DNA of 64,000 nucleotides from Streptomyces noursei ATCC 11455. Its GTDB lineage: Bacteria; Actinomycetota; Actinomycetes; Streptomycetales; Streptomycetaceae. A program made the position numbers and the translations under genes. This document shows positions 33,560-45,322 of this stretch, one piece after another (within the stretch, counting starts at the first letter, position 1; every line of letters starts with the position of its first letter). The notes below the pieces were generated by a model that saw only the letters and a list, made by a program, of their open reading frames with translations, did no database searches and had not been told where the DNA came from. The DNA is taken from the NCBI RefSeq assembly GCF_001704275.1, contig NZ_CP011533.1:7998001-8062000 (forward strand), given 5' to 3'.

Positions 33560-34156
33560 TCAGGCCACCGCGCCCTCGGTCCACGCCCGGCCGAGGATGG
33601 CGTCCACCGTCTCCTCGACGGTCTGCCGGGTGGTGTCCAGCCACAGCCCGAGGTCGCGGGGCGTCTCCGCGCGCAGCAGCACGTCCAGGTCCCGCACGCT
33701 CCAGTCCGGCCCGTACGCGGTCTTGGGCCGACCCGCCTCGCGGGCCGCGACCGCCTCCGGGTCGGGCAGCAGGGCGACGACGGCGAGCGGGCGGGTCACG
33801 ATGTCGGCGGCCAGCTGCGCGAGATGCTCGCCGAGGAGGATGTCCTGGACGACGACGGTGAAGCCGGCCCGGGCGTACTCGTCCGCGCAGACGGCCGTCA
33901 GCCGATGGCGCAACCGCAGTTGGGCGAGGGCTTCCTCCCCCGCGTCCGGGGTCATGCCGACCTGGCCACGGACGATGTTGCGCCGGAAGCCGTCGCCGCG
34001 CAGATGTACCGCCCGGGGCAGCCGCTCGGCGAGCGCCTGCGCCACGGTGGACTTGCCGGCGGCATGGATGCCGGTGATCACCACGACTCCGGGCGCGAGC
34101 CAGGGGCCTTGCGGGGTGATCCGGGTGGGGGCGGTGGGGGAGTCGTTCGCGGTCAT
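33560..34156 (-). CDS. Small P-loop kinase-like ATPase (second copy)
   Basis: A 198-residue protein with Walker A GIHAAGKST (about 28-36), LRGDGFRRNIVRGQ as a probable substrate loop, and C-terminal LWLDTTRQTVEETVDAI. The last motif and overall plan match the gene at 21.3-21.9 kb. Small-molecule phosphotransferases of the chloramphenicol-phosphotransferase type share this fold. The start MTANDSPT has no strong ribosome site. It stands between a broken regulator and the betaine region. Confidence 0.8.
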   Translation of the reverse strand: MTANDSPTAPTRITPQGPWLAPGVVVITGIHAAGKSTVAQALAERLPRAVHLRGDGFRRNIVRGQVGMTPDAGEEALAQLRLRHRLTAVCADEYARAGFTVVVQDILLGEHLAQLAADIVTRPLAVVALLPDPEAVAAREAGRPKTAYGPDWSVRDLDVLLRAETPRDLGLWLDTTRQTVEETVDAILGRAWTEGAVA

Positions 34157-34296
34157 GGTGCCGATTATGTCCGCCGACGCCCCGCCGTTCCGCCGAATTA
34201 TCCGCGGTGGAAGCGGTGTTCGGGGTGTGCGCGCCGCCGCCCCGAATCCGTCGGCTACTCCTTCTCGTGGGGTGCCAGACCGGGGTTGCCGGGCCG

Positions 34297-35493
34297 TCAG
34301 CCGGTCGGGGCGGGCGACGGGTGGGCGAGTTCGCGGCGCAGGCGCATGAAGGGGCGGGGGCGGTTGAGGGCGAGCAGGGCGGTGGTGCGGCCGTCGCGTT
34401 CGTAGCGGGCGAGGAAGCTGCGGTCGTCCGGGGAGCCCTCGACGATGCGGGGCACGTCGCCGGGTCGGCGGCGGCCGGCGAACTGGATGCGGACGCCGTA
34501 CTGGTCGGACCAGAAGTAGGGGAGTGCTCGGTGGGTGCGGGCGGTGCGGCCGGCGAGGAGGTTGTGGACGGCGGTGGCGGCCTGTTCGGTGGCGCTGGTC
34601 CAGTGTTCGGCGCGGGCGCCGGCCACATGGGCGACGTCGCCGGCGGCCACGATGGCGGGGATCGGGGTGACGCAGCCGGCGTCGCAGCGGACGCCGTCGC
34701 CGAGCGGCAGGCCGGATCCTTCGAGCCAGTCGGTGGCGGGGCGCACGCCGATGCCGGTGACGACGACGTCGGCGGAGAGCAGCCGGCCGTCGGCGAGCTC
34801 GACCGCCGTGACCCGGCCGTCGCCGCCCGCCCGCAGCCCCCGGACGCCGGTGCCGGTGAGCAGGGCGACACCGTGGTCGCCGTGCAGCCGGGCGCACAAC
34901 TCGGCCATGGATTCCCCCAGTTGGGGGACGAGGGGCAGGGGTGCGGCCTCGACGACGGCGACCCGGTGACCGAGGGCGGCGCAGGACGCGGCGACCTCGG
35001 CGCCGATGAAGCCGCCGCCGATCACCACGACCCGGGCCGGGCCGCCGCGGGCCAGGTCGGCGCGCAGGGCCCGGGCGTCGTCGAGGGTGCGCAGGGTGTG
35101 CGAGCCGTCCGGTGCGGGGCCGGGCAGGCGGCGCGGTGCGGCGCCGGTGGCGAGCACGATGCCGTCGGTGGTGAGGGTGCGTCCGGTGTCGAGGCGGACG
35201 GCGCGGTGGCGGGTGTCGAGGGCGGTGGCGCGGGTGCCCAGGATCCACTCCGCGTCGAGTCCGGCGAGCTCTTCGGCGTCGGTGAGGGCGAGCGGCCCTT
35301 CGGCGGCCGGGTCCGCGTCGCCGTCCGCGGTGGCCGGCGCGGTGAGGAACTCCTTGGAGAGCGGCGGGCGGTCGTACGGGCGGTGCGGCTCCGCCCCGAC
35401 GATCGTCAGGCGGCCGTCGTAGCCCTGGGCGCGCAGCGCCCGCGCGGCGTACAGCCCGGCCAGCGAGGCTCCGATGACGGTGACCGACTTCAT
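34297..35493 (-). CDS. FAD-dependent ferredoxin reductase
   Basis: A 398-residue reductase of the rubredoxin/ferredoxin-NAD(P) reductase group. The FAD loop is VIGASLAGLYAARAL (about 6-20) and the NAD(P) loop VIGGGFIGAEVAASC (about 161-175). The FAD-binding ATGAAPRRLPG and the C-terminal AAGDVAHVAG are present, and the C-terminal domain begins RALPYFWSDQYG. The ATG overlaps the upstream Rieske ferredoxin stop (ATGA), so the two are coupled electron carriers. They probably supply electrons to the Rieske oxygenase at 41.9 kb across the divergent IclR gene. Confidence 0.88.
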   Translation of the reverse strand: MKSVTVIGASLAGLYAARALRAQGYDGRLTIVGAEPHRPYDRPPLSKEFLTAPATADGDADPAAEGPLALTDAEELAGLDAEWILGTRATALDTRHRAVRLDTGRTLTTDGIVLATGAAPRRLPGPAPDGSHTLRTLDDARALRADLARGGPARVVVIGGGFIGAEVAASCAALGHRVAVVEAAPLPLVPQLGESMAELCARLHGDHGVALLTGTGVRGLRAGGDGRVTAVELADGRLLSADVVVTGIGVRPATDWLEGSGLPLGDGVRCDAGCVTPIPAIVAAGDVAHVAGARAEHWTSATEQAATAVHNLLAGRTARTHRALPYFWSDQYGVRIQFAGRRRPGDVPRIVEGSPDDRSFLARYERDGRTTALLALNRPRPFMRLRRELAHPSPAPTG

Positions 35494-35810
35494 GCGGCGG
35501 TGTCCTCCTCGGCCGTGCGGTGGACATAGACCATGCCGTCCTCGACCGTCACGGGGTGGGTGCGGACGGGGCGGCGGGCGGGCAGGCAGGTCGGTGCGCC
35601 GGTGCGGAGATCGAATGAAGCGGCGTGCAGCGGGCATTCGACCAGACACCCCTCCAGCCAGCCGTCCGCGAGTGAGGCGTCCTGGTGGGTGCAGGTGTCG
35701 TCGATGGCGTACAGCTCTCCGTCGGCGTTGAAGACGGCGATCGGAGGCGTGGTGTCGAGGCGAACGGACTCGCCGGCGGGCAGGTCAGCGAGGTGGCAGA
35801 CGGGTATCAC
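35490..35810 (-). CDS. Rieske-type [2Fe-2S] ferredoxin
   Basis: A 106-residue Rieske ferredoxin. Cluster ligands are in CTHQDASLADGWLEG and CPLHAASFD (the CxH...CxxH pair), and the following RPVRTHPVTVEDGMVYV completes the barrel. The GTG start is preceded by a G-rich ribosome site. It passes electrons from the coupled reductase to a Rieske oxygenase; bacterial three-component systems have exactly this pair. It is transcribed divergently from the IclR regulator and probably under its control. Confidence 0.9.
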   Translation of the reverse strand: MIPVCHLADLPAGESVRLDTTPPIAVFNADGELYAIDDTCTHQDASLADGWLEGCLVECPLHAASFDLRTGAPTCLPARRPVRTHPVTVEDGMVYVHRTAEEDTAA

Positions 35811-35843
35811 TGGGCCCCCCTATTACTGTTCGGTACTATCGAG

Positions 35844-35880
35844 TTTCGCAATCCGCACGACAGAGCGTTATGCGCAACAG
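35844..35880. promoter_or_regulatory. Candidate IclR operator between Rieske ferredoxin and IclR genes
   Basis: TTTCGCAATCC (35844-35854) and TGCGCAACA (35871-35879) repeat a CGCAA(C/T) core 26 bases apart. The same TGCGCAACA core occurs twice in the promoter of the mycothiol dehydrogenase operon (37050-37076). The shared motif suggests one regulator for both. Confidence 0.45.
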
Positions 35881-35978
35881 AATCCAGTCGGGGGCCGGGC
35901 GCGTCAAGCGGTCCTCGGGAATGCCGGCCCGATCGGGCCGCTGGATGGTGGCAGCGAGCTGGGTGGTGACACGGACCT

Positions 35979-36836
35979 ATGACGAAAACGGCTAAGTCGG
36001 AGGCGCGGGCGGAGAATCAGCCGGCGGGCAGGCCGGACGGGAAGCCGCGCAGGGCGGTGGCGGGAAAGCCACCCAGAGGCGCGGCGAGCGCGGTGCAGTC
36101 GGTGGACCGGGCGGTGACCGTGCTGGAGATCCTGGCCAGACTCGGCGAGGCCGGAGTGACCGAGATCGCCGACGAGCTGGGCGTGCACAAGTCGACCGCG
36201 TTCCGGCTGCTGGGCGTGCTGGAGAACCGCGGACTGGTCGCCCAGGAGCAGGAGCGCGGCAAGTACTACCTCGGCGCGGGGGTGTTGCGGCTGGCCGGGG
36301 CCGCGGCGGTGCGGCTGGACATCTCCCAGGAGGGCGCGGTGGTCTGCCGGACGCTCGCCGACGAGCTGGGCGAGACGGTCAACATCGCGGTCATGGAGAG
36401 CGACGCCGCGGTCAACATCATGCAGGCCCGCGGTCCGGCATCGGTCACCGCCCAGAACTGGCTCGGCCGCCGGACGCCGCTGCACGCCACGTCCAGTGGC
36501 AAGGCGCTGCTCGCGTACCAGCCGACGCCGGTCCAGGAGGCCGTGCTGGCACGGAAGTTGCCGCGGCTGACCGAGCGGACCGTGACCTCCCCGGTCGAGC
36601 TGCGCGATCAGCTCGCCGAGGTCGTCGAGCGGGGCTTCGCGGTCGCGGTCGAGGAACTGGAGCTGGGGCTGCGCGCGGTCGCGGCGCCGGTGCGGGCGCA
36701 CGACGGCTCGGTCATCGGCGCGATCAGCGTCTCGGTGCCCGCCTACCGGTTGGACGAGGAGCGGCTGCCGGAGGTGGTCAAGCGCACCGTCGCCGCCGGT
36801 GTGGAGCTCTCCCGGCGGATGGGGTACGCCTGTTGA
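35979..36836 (+). CDS. IclR-family transcriptional regulator
   Basis: A 285-residue regulator. The winged helix is at about 38-100 (VTEIADELGVHKSTAFRLLGVLENRGLV) and the effector domain at about 115-280 ends with HATSSGKALLAY and GAISVSVPAYRL. Being divergent from the ferredoxin/reductase pair and just before the demethylation operon, it probably regulates both. The ligand may be betaine, dimethylglycine or a related metabolite (inference). A strong hairpin terminator follows the gene. Confidence 0.9.
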   Translation: MTKTAKSEARAENQPAGRPDGKPRRAVAGKPPRGAASAVQSVDRAVTVLEILARLGEAGVTEIADELGVHKSTAFRLLGVLENRGLVAQEQERGKYYLGAGVLRLAGAAAVRLDISQEGAVVCRTLADELGETVNIAVMESDAAVNIMQARGPASVTAQNWLGRRTPLHATSSGKALLAYQPTPVQEAVLARKLPRLTERTVTSPVELRDQLAEVVERGFAVAVEELELGLRAVAAPVRAHDGSVIGAISVSVPAYRLDEERLPEVVKRTVAAGVELSRRMGYAC

Positions 36837-36893
36837 CCGGTGCCGGGCGATGCGGGCGCGGCGCCCGTTGACCGCCTGTTGACGGCCGTCCGG

Positions 36894-36925
36894 AGCGGGG
36901 CCGGGGCGCGCGACCCGGCCCCGCT
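36894..36925 (+). terminator. Hairpin terminator after IclR gene
   Basis: AGCGGGGCCGGG and CCCGGCCCCGCT, perfect 12-base arms, 8-base loop, followed by TT. Confidence 0.75.
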
Positions 36926-36977
36926 TTCGCGTGCGCGGGGCGTGCGCGGCCGGCGCGCCGTGTGTCCGCATGCGTAA

Positions 36978-36999
36978 CCGGCCGTTGACGAACGGCCGG
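36978..36999. promoter_or_regulatory. Inverted repeat upstream of betaine operon promoter
   Basis: CCGGCCGTT-GACG-AACGGCCGG, perfect 9-base arms. It ends 11 bases before the predicted -35 element, a usual location for an activator site. Confidence 0.4.
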
Positions 37000-37009
37000 C
37001 ACGTACCTC

Positions 37010-37076
37010 TTGACGCTGCCGATACGCCGTTCCCACTATGTCTCTCATCGCGCAACCAGTCGTGCAGTGCGCAACA
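37010..37076 (+). promoter_or_regulatory. Promoter and operator of the betaine demethylation operon
   Basis: TTGACG (37010-37015) and CACTAT (37034-37039), spaced 18, form a plausible housekeeping-type promoter. Immediately downstream, GCGCAAC occurs twice (37050-37056 and 37069-37075), 19 bases apart, in a position suited to repression by an IclR protein. Confidence 0.5.
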
Positions 37077-37080
37077 CTGA

Positions 37081-40686
<3,606 letters not shown>

Positions 40687-40716
40687 GTCGTGTCCGCACG
40701 ACGAAGGAGCGTCCGC

Positions 40717-41904
40717 ATGGCCCCCACCTACGACGTCATCGTCCTCGGCCTCGGCGGGATGGGCAGCGCCGCCGCCCACCACCTCGCCGCCCGCGGCGCC
40801 CGGGTCCTGGGCCTGGAGAAATTCGGCCCGGTGCACAACAGGGGCTCCAGCCACGGCGGTTCCCGGATCACCCGCCAGTCCTACTTCGAGGACCCCGCCT
40901 ACGTCCCGCTTCTGCTGCGCGCCTACGAGCTGTACGAGAAGTTGGAGCGCGACACCGGCCGGCAGATCGCCACCCTCTGCGGCGGCGTGATGGTCGGCCG
41001 CCCGGACAGCCGCACCGTGCGCGGCAGCCTGGCCTCGGCCCGACAGTGGGACCTCCCGCACGAGATGCTCGACGCGAAGGAGATCCGCCGCCGCTTCCCT
41101 ACCCTCACCCCCGCGCCCGACGAGGTCGCCCTCCACGAGGCGCGCGCCGGCCTCGTCCGCCCCGAGAACACCGTCGCCGCCCACGTCCAGCTCGCCACCC
41201 AGGACGGCGCCGAGCTGCACTTCGAGGAGCCGGTCACCCGCTGGGAGGAGCTGCCCGGCGGCGCCGGAGTCCGCGTCCACACCCACGAGAACGCCTACAC
41301 CGCCGGCCAGTTGGTGATCTGCCCCGGTGCCTGGGCGCCCCGGCTCCTCGCCGACCTCGGCGTCCCGGTCACCATCGAGCGGCACCTCATGTACTGGTTC
41401 GCCCCCGAGGGCGGCACCGCTCCCTTCGTCCCCGCGCGCCACCCCATCTACATCTGGGAGGACGCCCACGGCGTCCAGATCTACGGCTTCCCGGCCATCG
41501 ACGGCCCCGACGGCGGTGCCAAGGTCGCCTTCTTCCGCAACGGCACCGTCTGCACCCCCGAGACCATCGACCGCACCGTCCACGACCACGAGGTGCGCGC
41601 CATGGCCGACCAGCTCGGTCCGCGGATCCCCGCCCTGCCCGGCCGCTTCCTGAAGGCCGCCACCTGCATGTACTCCACCACCCCCGACGAGCACTTCGTG
41701 ATCAGCCGCCATCCGGCCCACCCGGAGACCGTGACCGTCGCCTGCGGCTTCTCCGGCCACGGCTTCAAGTTCGTCCCCGTCGTCGGCGAGATCGTCGCCG
41801 ACCTCGCGCTCACCGGCGCCACCACGCACCCGATCGACCTGTTCGCCCCGTCCCGCCGCTTCGCCGGGGAGAGCCCCGGCCGGCCCGCCGCCCCGGTCGC
41901 CTGA
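40717..41904 (+). CDS. Monomeric sarcosine oxidase-family flavoenzyme
   Basis: A 395-residue FAD enzyme of the MSOX/N-methyl-tryptophan oxidase family. The dinucleotide loop is [18 protein letters not shown], the flavin-contact segment [16 protein letters not shown], and the C-terminal motifs [12 protein letters not shown] and [11 protein letters not shown]. The Cys of [11 protein letters not shown] aligns, as I recall, with the cysteine that binds FAD covalently in MSOX. It would convert sarcosine to glycine, formaldehyde and peroxide, completing the pathway. GAAGGAG lies about 9 bases before the ATG; the gap to the previous gene is 30 bases. Confidence 0.87.
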   Translation: MAPTYDVIVLGLGGMGSAAAHHLAARGARVLGLEKFGPVHNRGSSHGGSRITRQSYFEDPAYVPLLLRAYELYEKLERDTGRQIATLCGGVMVGRPDSRTVRGSLASARQWDLPHEMLDAKEIRRRFPTLTPAPDEVALHEARAGLVRPENTVAAHVQLATQDGAELHFEEPVTRWEELPGGAGVRVHTHENAYTAGQLVICPGAWAPRLLADLGVPVTIERHLMYWFAPEGGTAPFVPARHPIYIWEDAHGVQIYGFPAIDGPDGGAKVAFFRNGTVCTPETIDRTVHDHEVRAMADQLGPRIPALPGRFLKAATCMYSTTPDEHFVISRHPAHPETVTVACGFSGHGFKFVPVVGEIVADLALTGATTHPIDLFAPSRRFAGESPGRPAAPVA

Positions 41905-41915
41905 GGAGAGCAGCC

Positions 41916-43073
41916 ATGACGACCACCTCCGCCGACGCGCAACCGACCGTCCCCGCACCCGCCGCCAGCCTGATCGCGACCCTCCCCGGCCGTTCCTACA
42001 CCGACCCCGAGGGCTTCCGGCAGGAACAGGAGCTGATCTTCGAACGGCTGTGGTTCTGTGCCGTCCGCAGCGCCGACCTCGCCCGGCCCGGTGCCTTCCG
42101 CACCGTCCGGGTCGGCCGGGAGAGCGTGCTGATCACCCGCAACCGCGCCGGGGCGCTCCGCGCCTTCCTCAACGTCTGCCGGCACCGCGGCGCCCAGCTG
42201 TGCACCGAGGAGTCCGGCGAGGTCCGCCGCAACCTCCAATGCCCCTACCACGCCTGGACCTACGACTTCGACGGCCGGCTGGTGGCCGCCCCCAACCTCC
42301 AGAAGATGCCGGACATCGACCGCACCGAGCGCGGCCTGGTGCCCGTCCCGCTGCGGGAGTGGCTCGGCTACGCCTGGGTCTGCCTGGCCGACGACCCGCC
42401 GTCCTTCGAGGACACCGTGCGGGGCGCGGCCACCGAGCGGCTGGGCGACCTCGCCGCCATCGACCGCTACCGCACCGAGACCCTGGCGCTGGGCCGGCGC
42501 ATCACCTACGACGTGCGGGCCAACTGGAAGCTGATCGTCGAGAACTTCATGGAGTGCTACCACTGCGCCACCATCCACCCCGAACTCACCGAGGTGCTGC
42601 CGGAGTTCGCGGACGGCCTGGCGGCCCAGTACTACGTCGGGCACGGCGCGGAGTTCGCCGAGCAGGTGCAGGGCTTCACGGTGGACGGCAGCGCCGGGTT
42701 CGGCCGGCTGCCCGGCATCGACGACGCCCAGGACCGCCGGTACTACGCGGTGACCGTCCGCCCGCAGGTCTTCATCAACCTCGTCCCCGACCACGTCATC
42801 CTGCACCGGATGTTCCCGCTCGCCGCCGACCGCACCCTGGTCGAGTGCGACTGGCTGTACCTCCCGGAGGTGATCGACTCCGGCGCCGACGTCGCCAAGT
42901 CCGTCGAGCTCTTCCACCGGGTCAACGTCCAGGACTTCGACGCCTGCGAGCGCACCCAGCCGGGTATGGACTCCCGTGCCTACCGCGACGGCGGCGTCCT
43001 GGTGCCCAGCGAGCACCACATCGGGGGGTTCCACGCCTGGGTCGCCGCGCAACTGGCCGCCGGGCGCGGCTGA
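41916..43073 (+). CDS. gbcA: GbcA-like Rieske oxygenase (glycine betaine monooxygenase alpha subunit)
   Basis: A 385-residue Rieske non-heme iron oxygenase. The Rieske motif CRHRGAQLC begins the first pair of ligands and CPYHAW supplies the second (about residues 89-113). The catalytic iron site is ENFMECYHCATIHPE (about 209-223). Operon context identifies the likely reaction: oxidative demethylation of glycine betaine to dimethylglycine. GbcA from other bacteria uses a flavin-ferredoxin reductase, whereas here the electron partners are probably the separate reductase and Rieske ferredoxin at 34.3-35.8 kb. Related enzymes act on carnitine or stachydrine, so the substrate still needs proof. 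GAGGAGAG precedes the ATG. Confidence 0.82.
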   Translation: MTTTSADAQPTVPAPAASLIATLPGRSYTDPEGFRQEQELIFERLWFCAVRSADLARPGAFRTVRVGRESVLITRNRAGALRAFLNVCRHRGAQLCTEESGEVRRNLQCPYHAWTYDFDGRLVAAPNLQKMPDIDRTERGLVPVPLREWLGYAWVCLADDPPSFEDTVRGAATERLGDLAAIDRYRTETLALGRRITYDVRANWKLIVENFMECYHCATIHPELTEVLPEFADGLAAQYYVGHGAEFAEQVQGFTVDGSAGFGRLPGIDDAQDRRYYAVTVRPQVFINLVPDHVILHRMFPLAADRTLVECDWLYLPEVIDSGADVAKSVELFHRVNVQDFDACERTQPGMDSRAYRDGGVLVPSEHHIGGFHAWVAAQLAAGRG

Positions 43074-43168
43074 TTCGCTCATGGAGATGGCCGCCGGGAT
43101 CCTCCCGGGCAGGCGTGGCGCACCACCGCGCCCACGGCGCGGCACCGGTTCGACCGAGGAGGACGGCC

Positions 43169-44734
43169 TTGACCGCATCCGACGACGCACCACCGGAGGA
43201 CGACACCGGCCTGGCCGAGTTCGGCTACCGCCCCGAACTCCAGCGCACCCTGGGCAACTTCCACACCTTCGCCGCCGGCATCAGCTACATCTCCATCCTC
43301 ACCGGCACCTTCCAGCTCTTCTACTTCGGCTACGGCCACGGCGGCCCGGCCTACTGGTGGTCCTGGCCGATGGTCTTCGTCGGCCAGCTGATGGTCGCCC
43401 TCTGCTTCGCCGAGCTGGCCGCCCGTCATCCGGTCGCCGGCTCCGTCTACAACTGGGCCAAGAAGCTCGGCAATCCGCACATCGGCTGGCTGGCTGGCTG
43501 GATGATGCTGGTCGCCTCCGTCGTCTCGCTGGCCGCGGTCGCCCTCGCCTACCAGCTGACCCTGCCGCAGATCTCCACCGCCTTCCAGTTCGTCGGCGAC
43601 GGCACCGGCACCTACGACACCGCCACCAACGCGGTGCTGCTGGCCGCCGTGCTGATCCTCTTCACCACCCTGGTCAACGCCTTCGGCGTGAAGCTGATGG
43701 CCCGGATCAACACCGCCGGCGTCTTCGTCGAACTGATCGCCACCGTGGTCCTCGTCGTGCTGTTCGCGGTGCACGTCGTCCGCGGCCCCGAGGTGCTCCT
43801 CCAGACCCATCACACCGGAGCCGGCCAGCACCTCGGCTATGTCGGCGCCTTCCTCACCGCCTCGCTCGCCTCCGCCTACGTCATGTACGGCTTCGACACC
43901 GCCGCCTCGCTCGGCGAGGAGTCGTTGGACCCCTCGCGCAACGCCCCGCGCGCCATCCTGCGCGCACTGATCGCCTCGTTCGTGCTCGGCGGGCTGGTCC
44001 TGCTGCTCGCCCTGATGAGCGTCAGCAGCCTCGACGGCAAGGGGCTGACCACCGACGGGCTCCAGTACGTCGTCCTGGACGTGCTCGGCGGGACCGGCGG
44101 CAAGGCGATGCTGTGGTGCGTACTGATCGCCGTCACGGTCTGTGCGCTGGCCGTGCACACCGCGGCCGTCCGGCTCGCCTTCGCGATGGCCCGGGACACC
44201 AACCTCCCCTTCGCCGCCCGGCTCGCCCGGGTCAGCCCGCGCTTTCGGACCCCGGTACTGCCCGCGGTGATCATCGGGGTGCTCGCGCTGACCGTCCTGC
44301 TCCTCAACATCCGCCAGCCGCAGATCTTCTCGGTCGTCACCAGCATCGGCATCATCATGATCTACGCGGCGTATCTGCTGGTCACCGCGCCCATGCTGGT
44401 GGCCAGGCTGCGCGGCAGATGGCGGCCGGCCGGCGGCGGGCGGTTCGGCCTGGGCCGCTGGGGACTGCCGGTCAACCTCGCCGCCGTCCTCTGGGGCGCC
44501 GCCATGATCGTCAACCTGGCCTGGCCGCGCGCGGCCGTCTACAACGCCGCCCCGCCGCACCACTGGTATCTGCGCTGGGGCGCGGTGCTCTTCGTCGGCC
44601 TGGTCGCGGTCGGCGGCTTCACCTACTACTGGTGCGTCCAGCGTCACCGCACCGGCGTCCTCGCCGACCACGCGGCCCGTCCCGCACCGCCCGACGGCAC
44701 CGACGCCCCGGCCGCCGTCCCGGCGCGCGACTGA
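43169..44734 (+). CDS. APC-superfamily permease of the betaine operon
   Basis: A 521-residue transporter with about 12 hydrophobic helices. Characteristic segments are NFHTFAAGISYISILTGTFQ, AARHPVAGSVYNWAKKLG and YVMYGFDTAASLGEESLDPSR, as in bacterial amino-acid/choline-type permeases of the APC group. The start is a TTG with GAGGAGG 7 bases upstream. It is the last gene of the operon and probably imports betaine or another methylated amine (inference). The classical betaine carriers are BCCT proteins, so an APC carrier is a variation. Confidence 0.83.
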   Translation: MTASDDAPPEDDTGLAEFGYRPELQRTLGNFHTFAAGISYISILTGTFQLFYFGYGHGGPAYWWSWPMVFVGQLMVALCFAELAARHPVAGSVYNWAKKLGNPHIGWLAGWMMLVASVVSLAAVALAYQLTLPQISTAFQFVGDGTGTYDTATNAVLLAAVLILFTTLVNAFGVKLMARINTAGVFVELIATVVLVVLFAVHVVRGPEVLLQTHHTGAGQHLGYVGAFLTASLASAYVMYGFDTAASLGEESLDPSRNAPRAILRALIASFVLGGLVLLLALMSVSSLDGKGLTTDGLQYVVLDVLGGTGGKAMLWCVLIAVTVCALAVHTAAVRLAFAMARDTNLPFAARLARVSPRFRTPVLPAVIIGVLALTVLLLNIRQPQIFSVVTSIGIIMIYAAYLLVTAPMLVARLRGRWRPAGGGRFGLGRWGLPVNLAAVLWGAAMIVNLAWPRAAVYNAAPPHHWYLRWGAVLFVGLVAVGGFTYYWCVQRHRTGVLADHAARPAPPDGTDAPAAVPARD

Positions 44735-44830
44735 TCCGCCCGGCCCCGGATCCGCCCGCCCCGGCCAGGCGTCCGTGCGCCCACGGGGCCGTTCACGAAC
44801 CGGTCGGGGCGGACAGCGGCACCTCACGCA

Positions 44831-44860
44831 GGAATATATGTACAGTTATTCATCTATTCC
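44831..44860. promoter_or_regulatory. ArsR/SmtB-type operator of nmtR
   Basis: A 30-base imperfect palindrome in an AT-rich patch: half-sites GGAATATATGTACAG and, on the other strand, GGAATAGATGAATAA share GGAATAnATG. It ends 28 bases before the nmtR start, consistent with autorepression. Confidence 0.55.
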
Positions 44861-44888
44861 GCGCCTCCGGATCCTTAGGATGGCCTTT

Positions 44889-45272
44889 ATGGGCCACGGA
44901 ATTGATGCCAACAGCAGCGCCACCACCCGCGAACGCCTGGACGCGGTAGGGGCCGCGGACGTCGCCGCCACGCTCCAGGCCCTGTCCACCCCCTCCCGGC
45001 TGCGCATCCTCGCCCGCCTCCAGGAAGGCCCCTGCGCGGTCGGCGACCTCGCCGCCGCGGTCGGCATGGAACAGTCCGCCTGTTCCCACCAGCTCCGCCT
45101 GTTGCGCAACCTCGGCCTGGTCACCGGCGAACGCAACGGCCGCTCGATCGTCTACGCCCTCTACGACCACCACGTCGCGGAACTCCTCGACCAGGCCCTC
45201 TACCACGTCGAGCACCTCCGCCTCGGACTGCGCGACACCCCGTCGAGCACCGCCGAACCCCTGGCCGGATGA
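44889..45272 (+). CDS. nmtR: NmtR-type nickel/cobalt-sensing ArsR/SmtB repressor
   Basis: A 127-residue winged-helix repressor. The N-terminus MGHG is the nickel-binding amino-terminal motif of Mycobacterium tuberculosis NmtR, fixing the start. The body follows NmtR closely: TLQALSTPSRLRIL, MEQSACSHQLRLLRNLGLV and NGRSIVYALYDHHVAELLDQALYHVEHLRLG, the last including the alpha-5 Asp and His metal ligands. Metal binding releases DNA. The usual partner, a P1-type efflux ATPase (nmtA), is absent from this window, so the target is elsewhere. Confidence 0.9.
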   Translation: MGHGIDANSSATTRERLDAVGAADVAATLQALSTPSRLRILARLQEGPCAVGDLAAAVGMEQSACSHQLRLLRNLGLVTGERNGRSIVYALYDHHVAELLDQALYHVEHLRLGLRDTPSSTAEPLAG

Positions 45273-45276
45273 ACGA

Positions 45277-45314
45277 CGCGGGCCCCGGCCGGAACCCTCC
45301 GACCGGGGCCCGCG
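45277..45314. terminator. Bidirectional hairpin terminator
   Basis: CGCGGGCCCCGG and CCGGGGCCCGCG, perfect 12-base arms, 14-base loop, between the convergent nmtR and carbon-nitrogen hydrolase genes. Confidence 0.75.
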
Positions 45315-45322
45315 CACGCCAC

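Noticed and set aside
43074..43168. Start of the betaine-operon permease further upstream
   Set aside because: The frame upstream is Arg/Pro-rich and lacks a ribosome site; the TTG with GAGGAGG is better.
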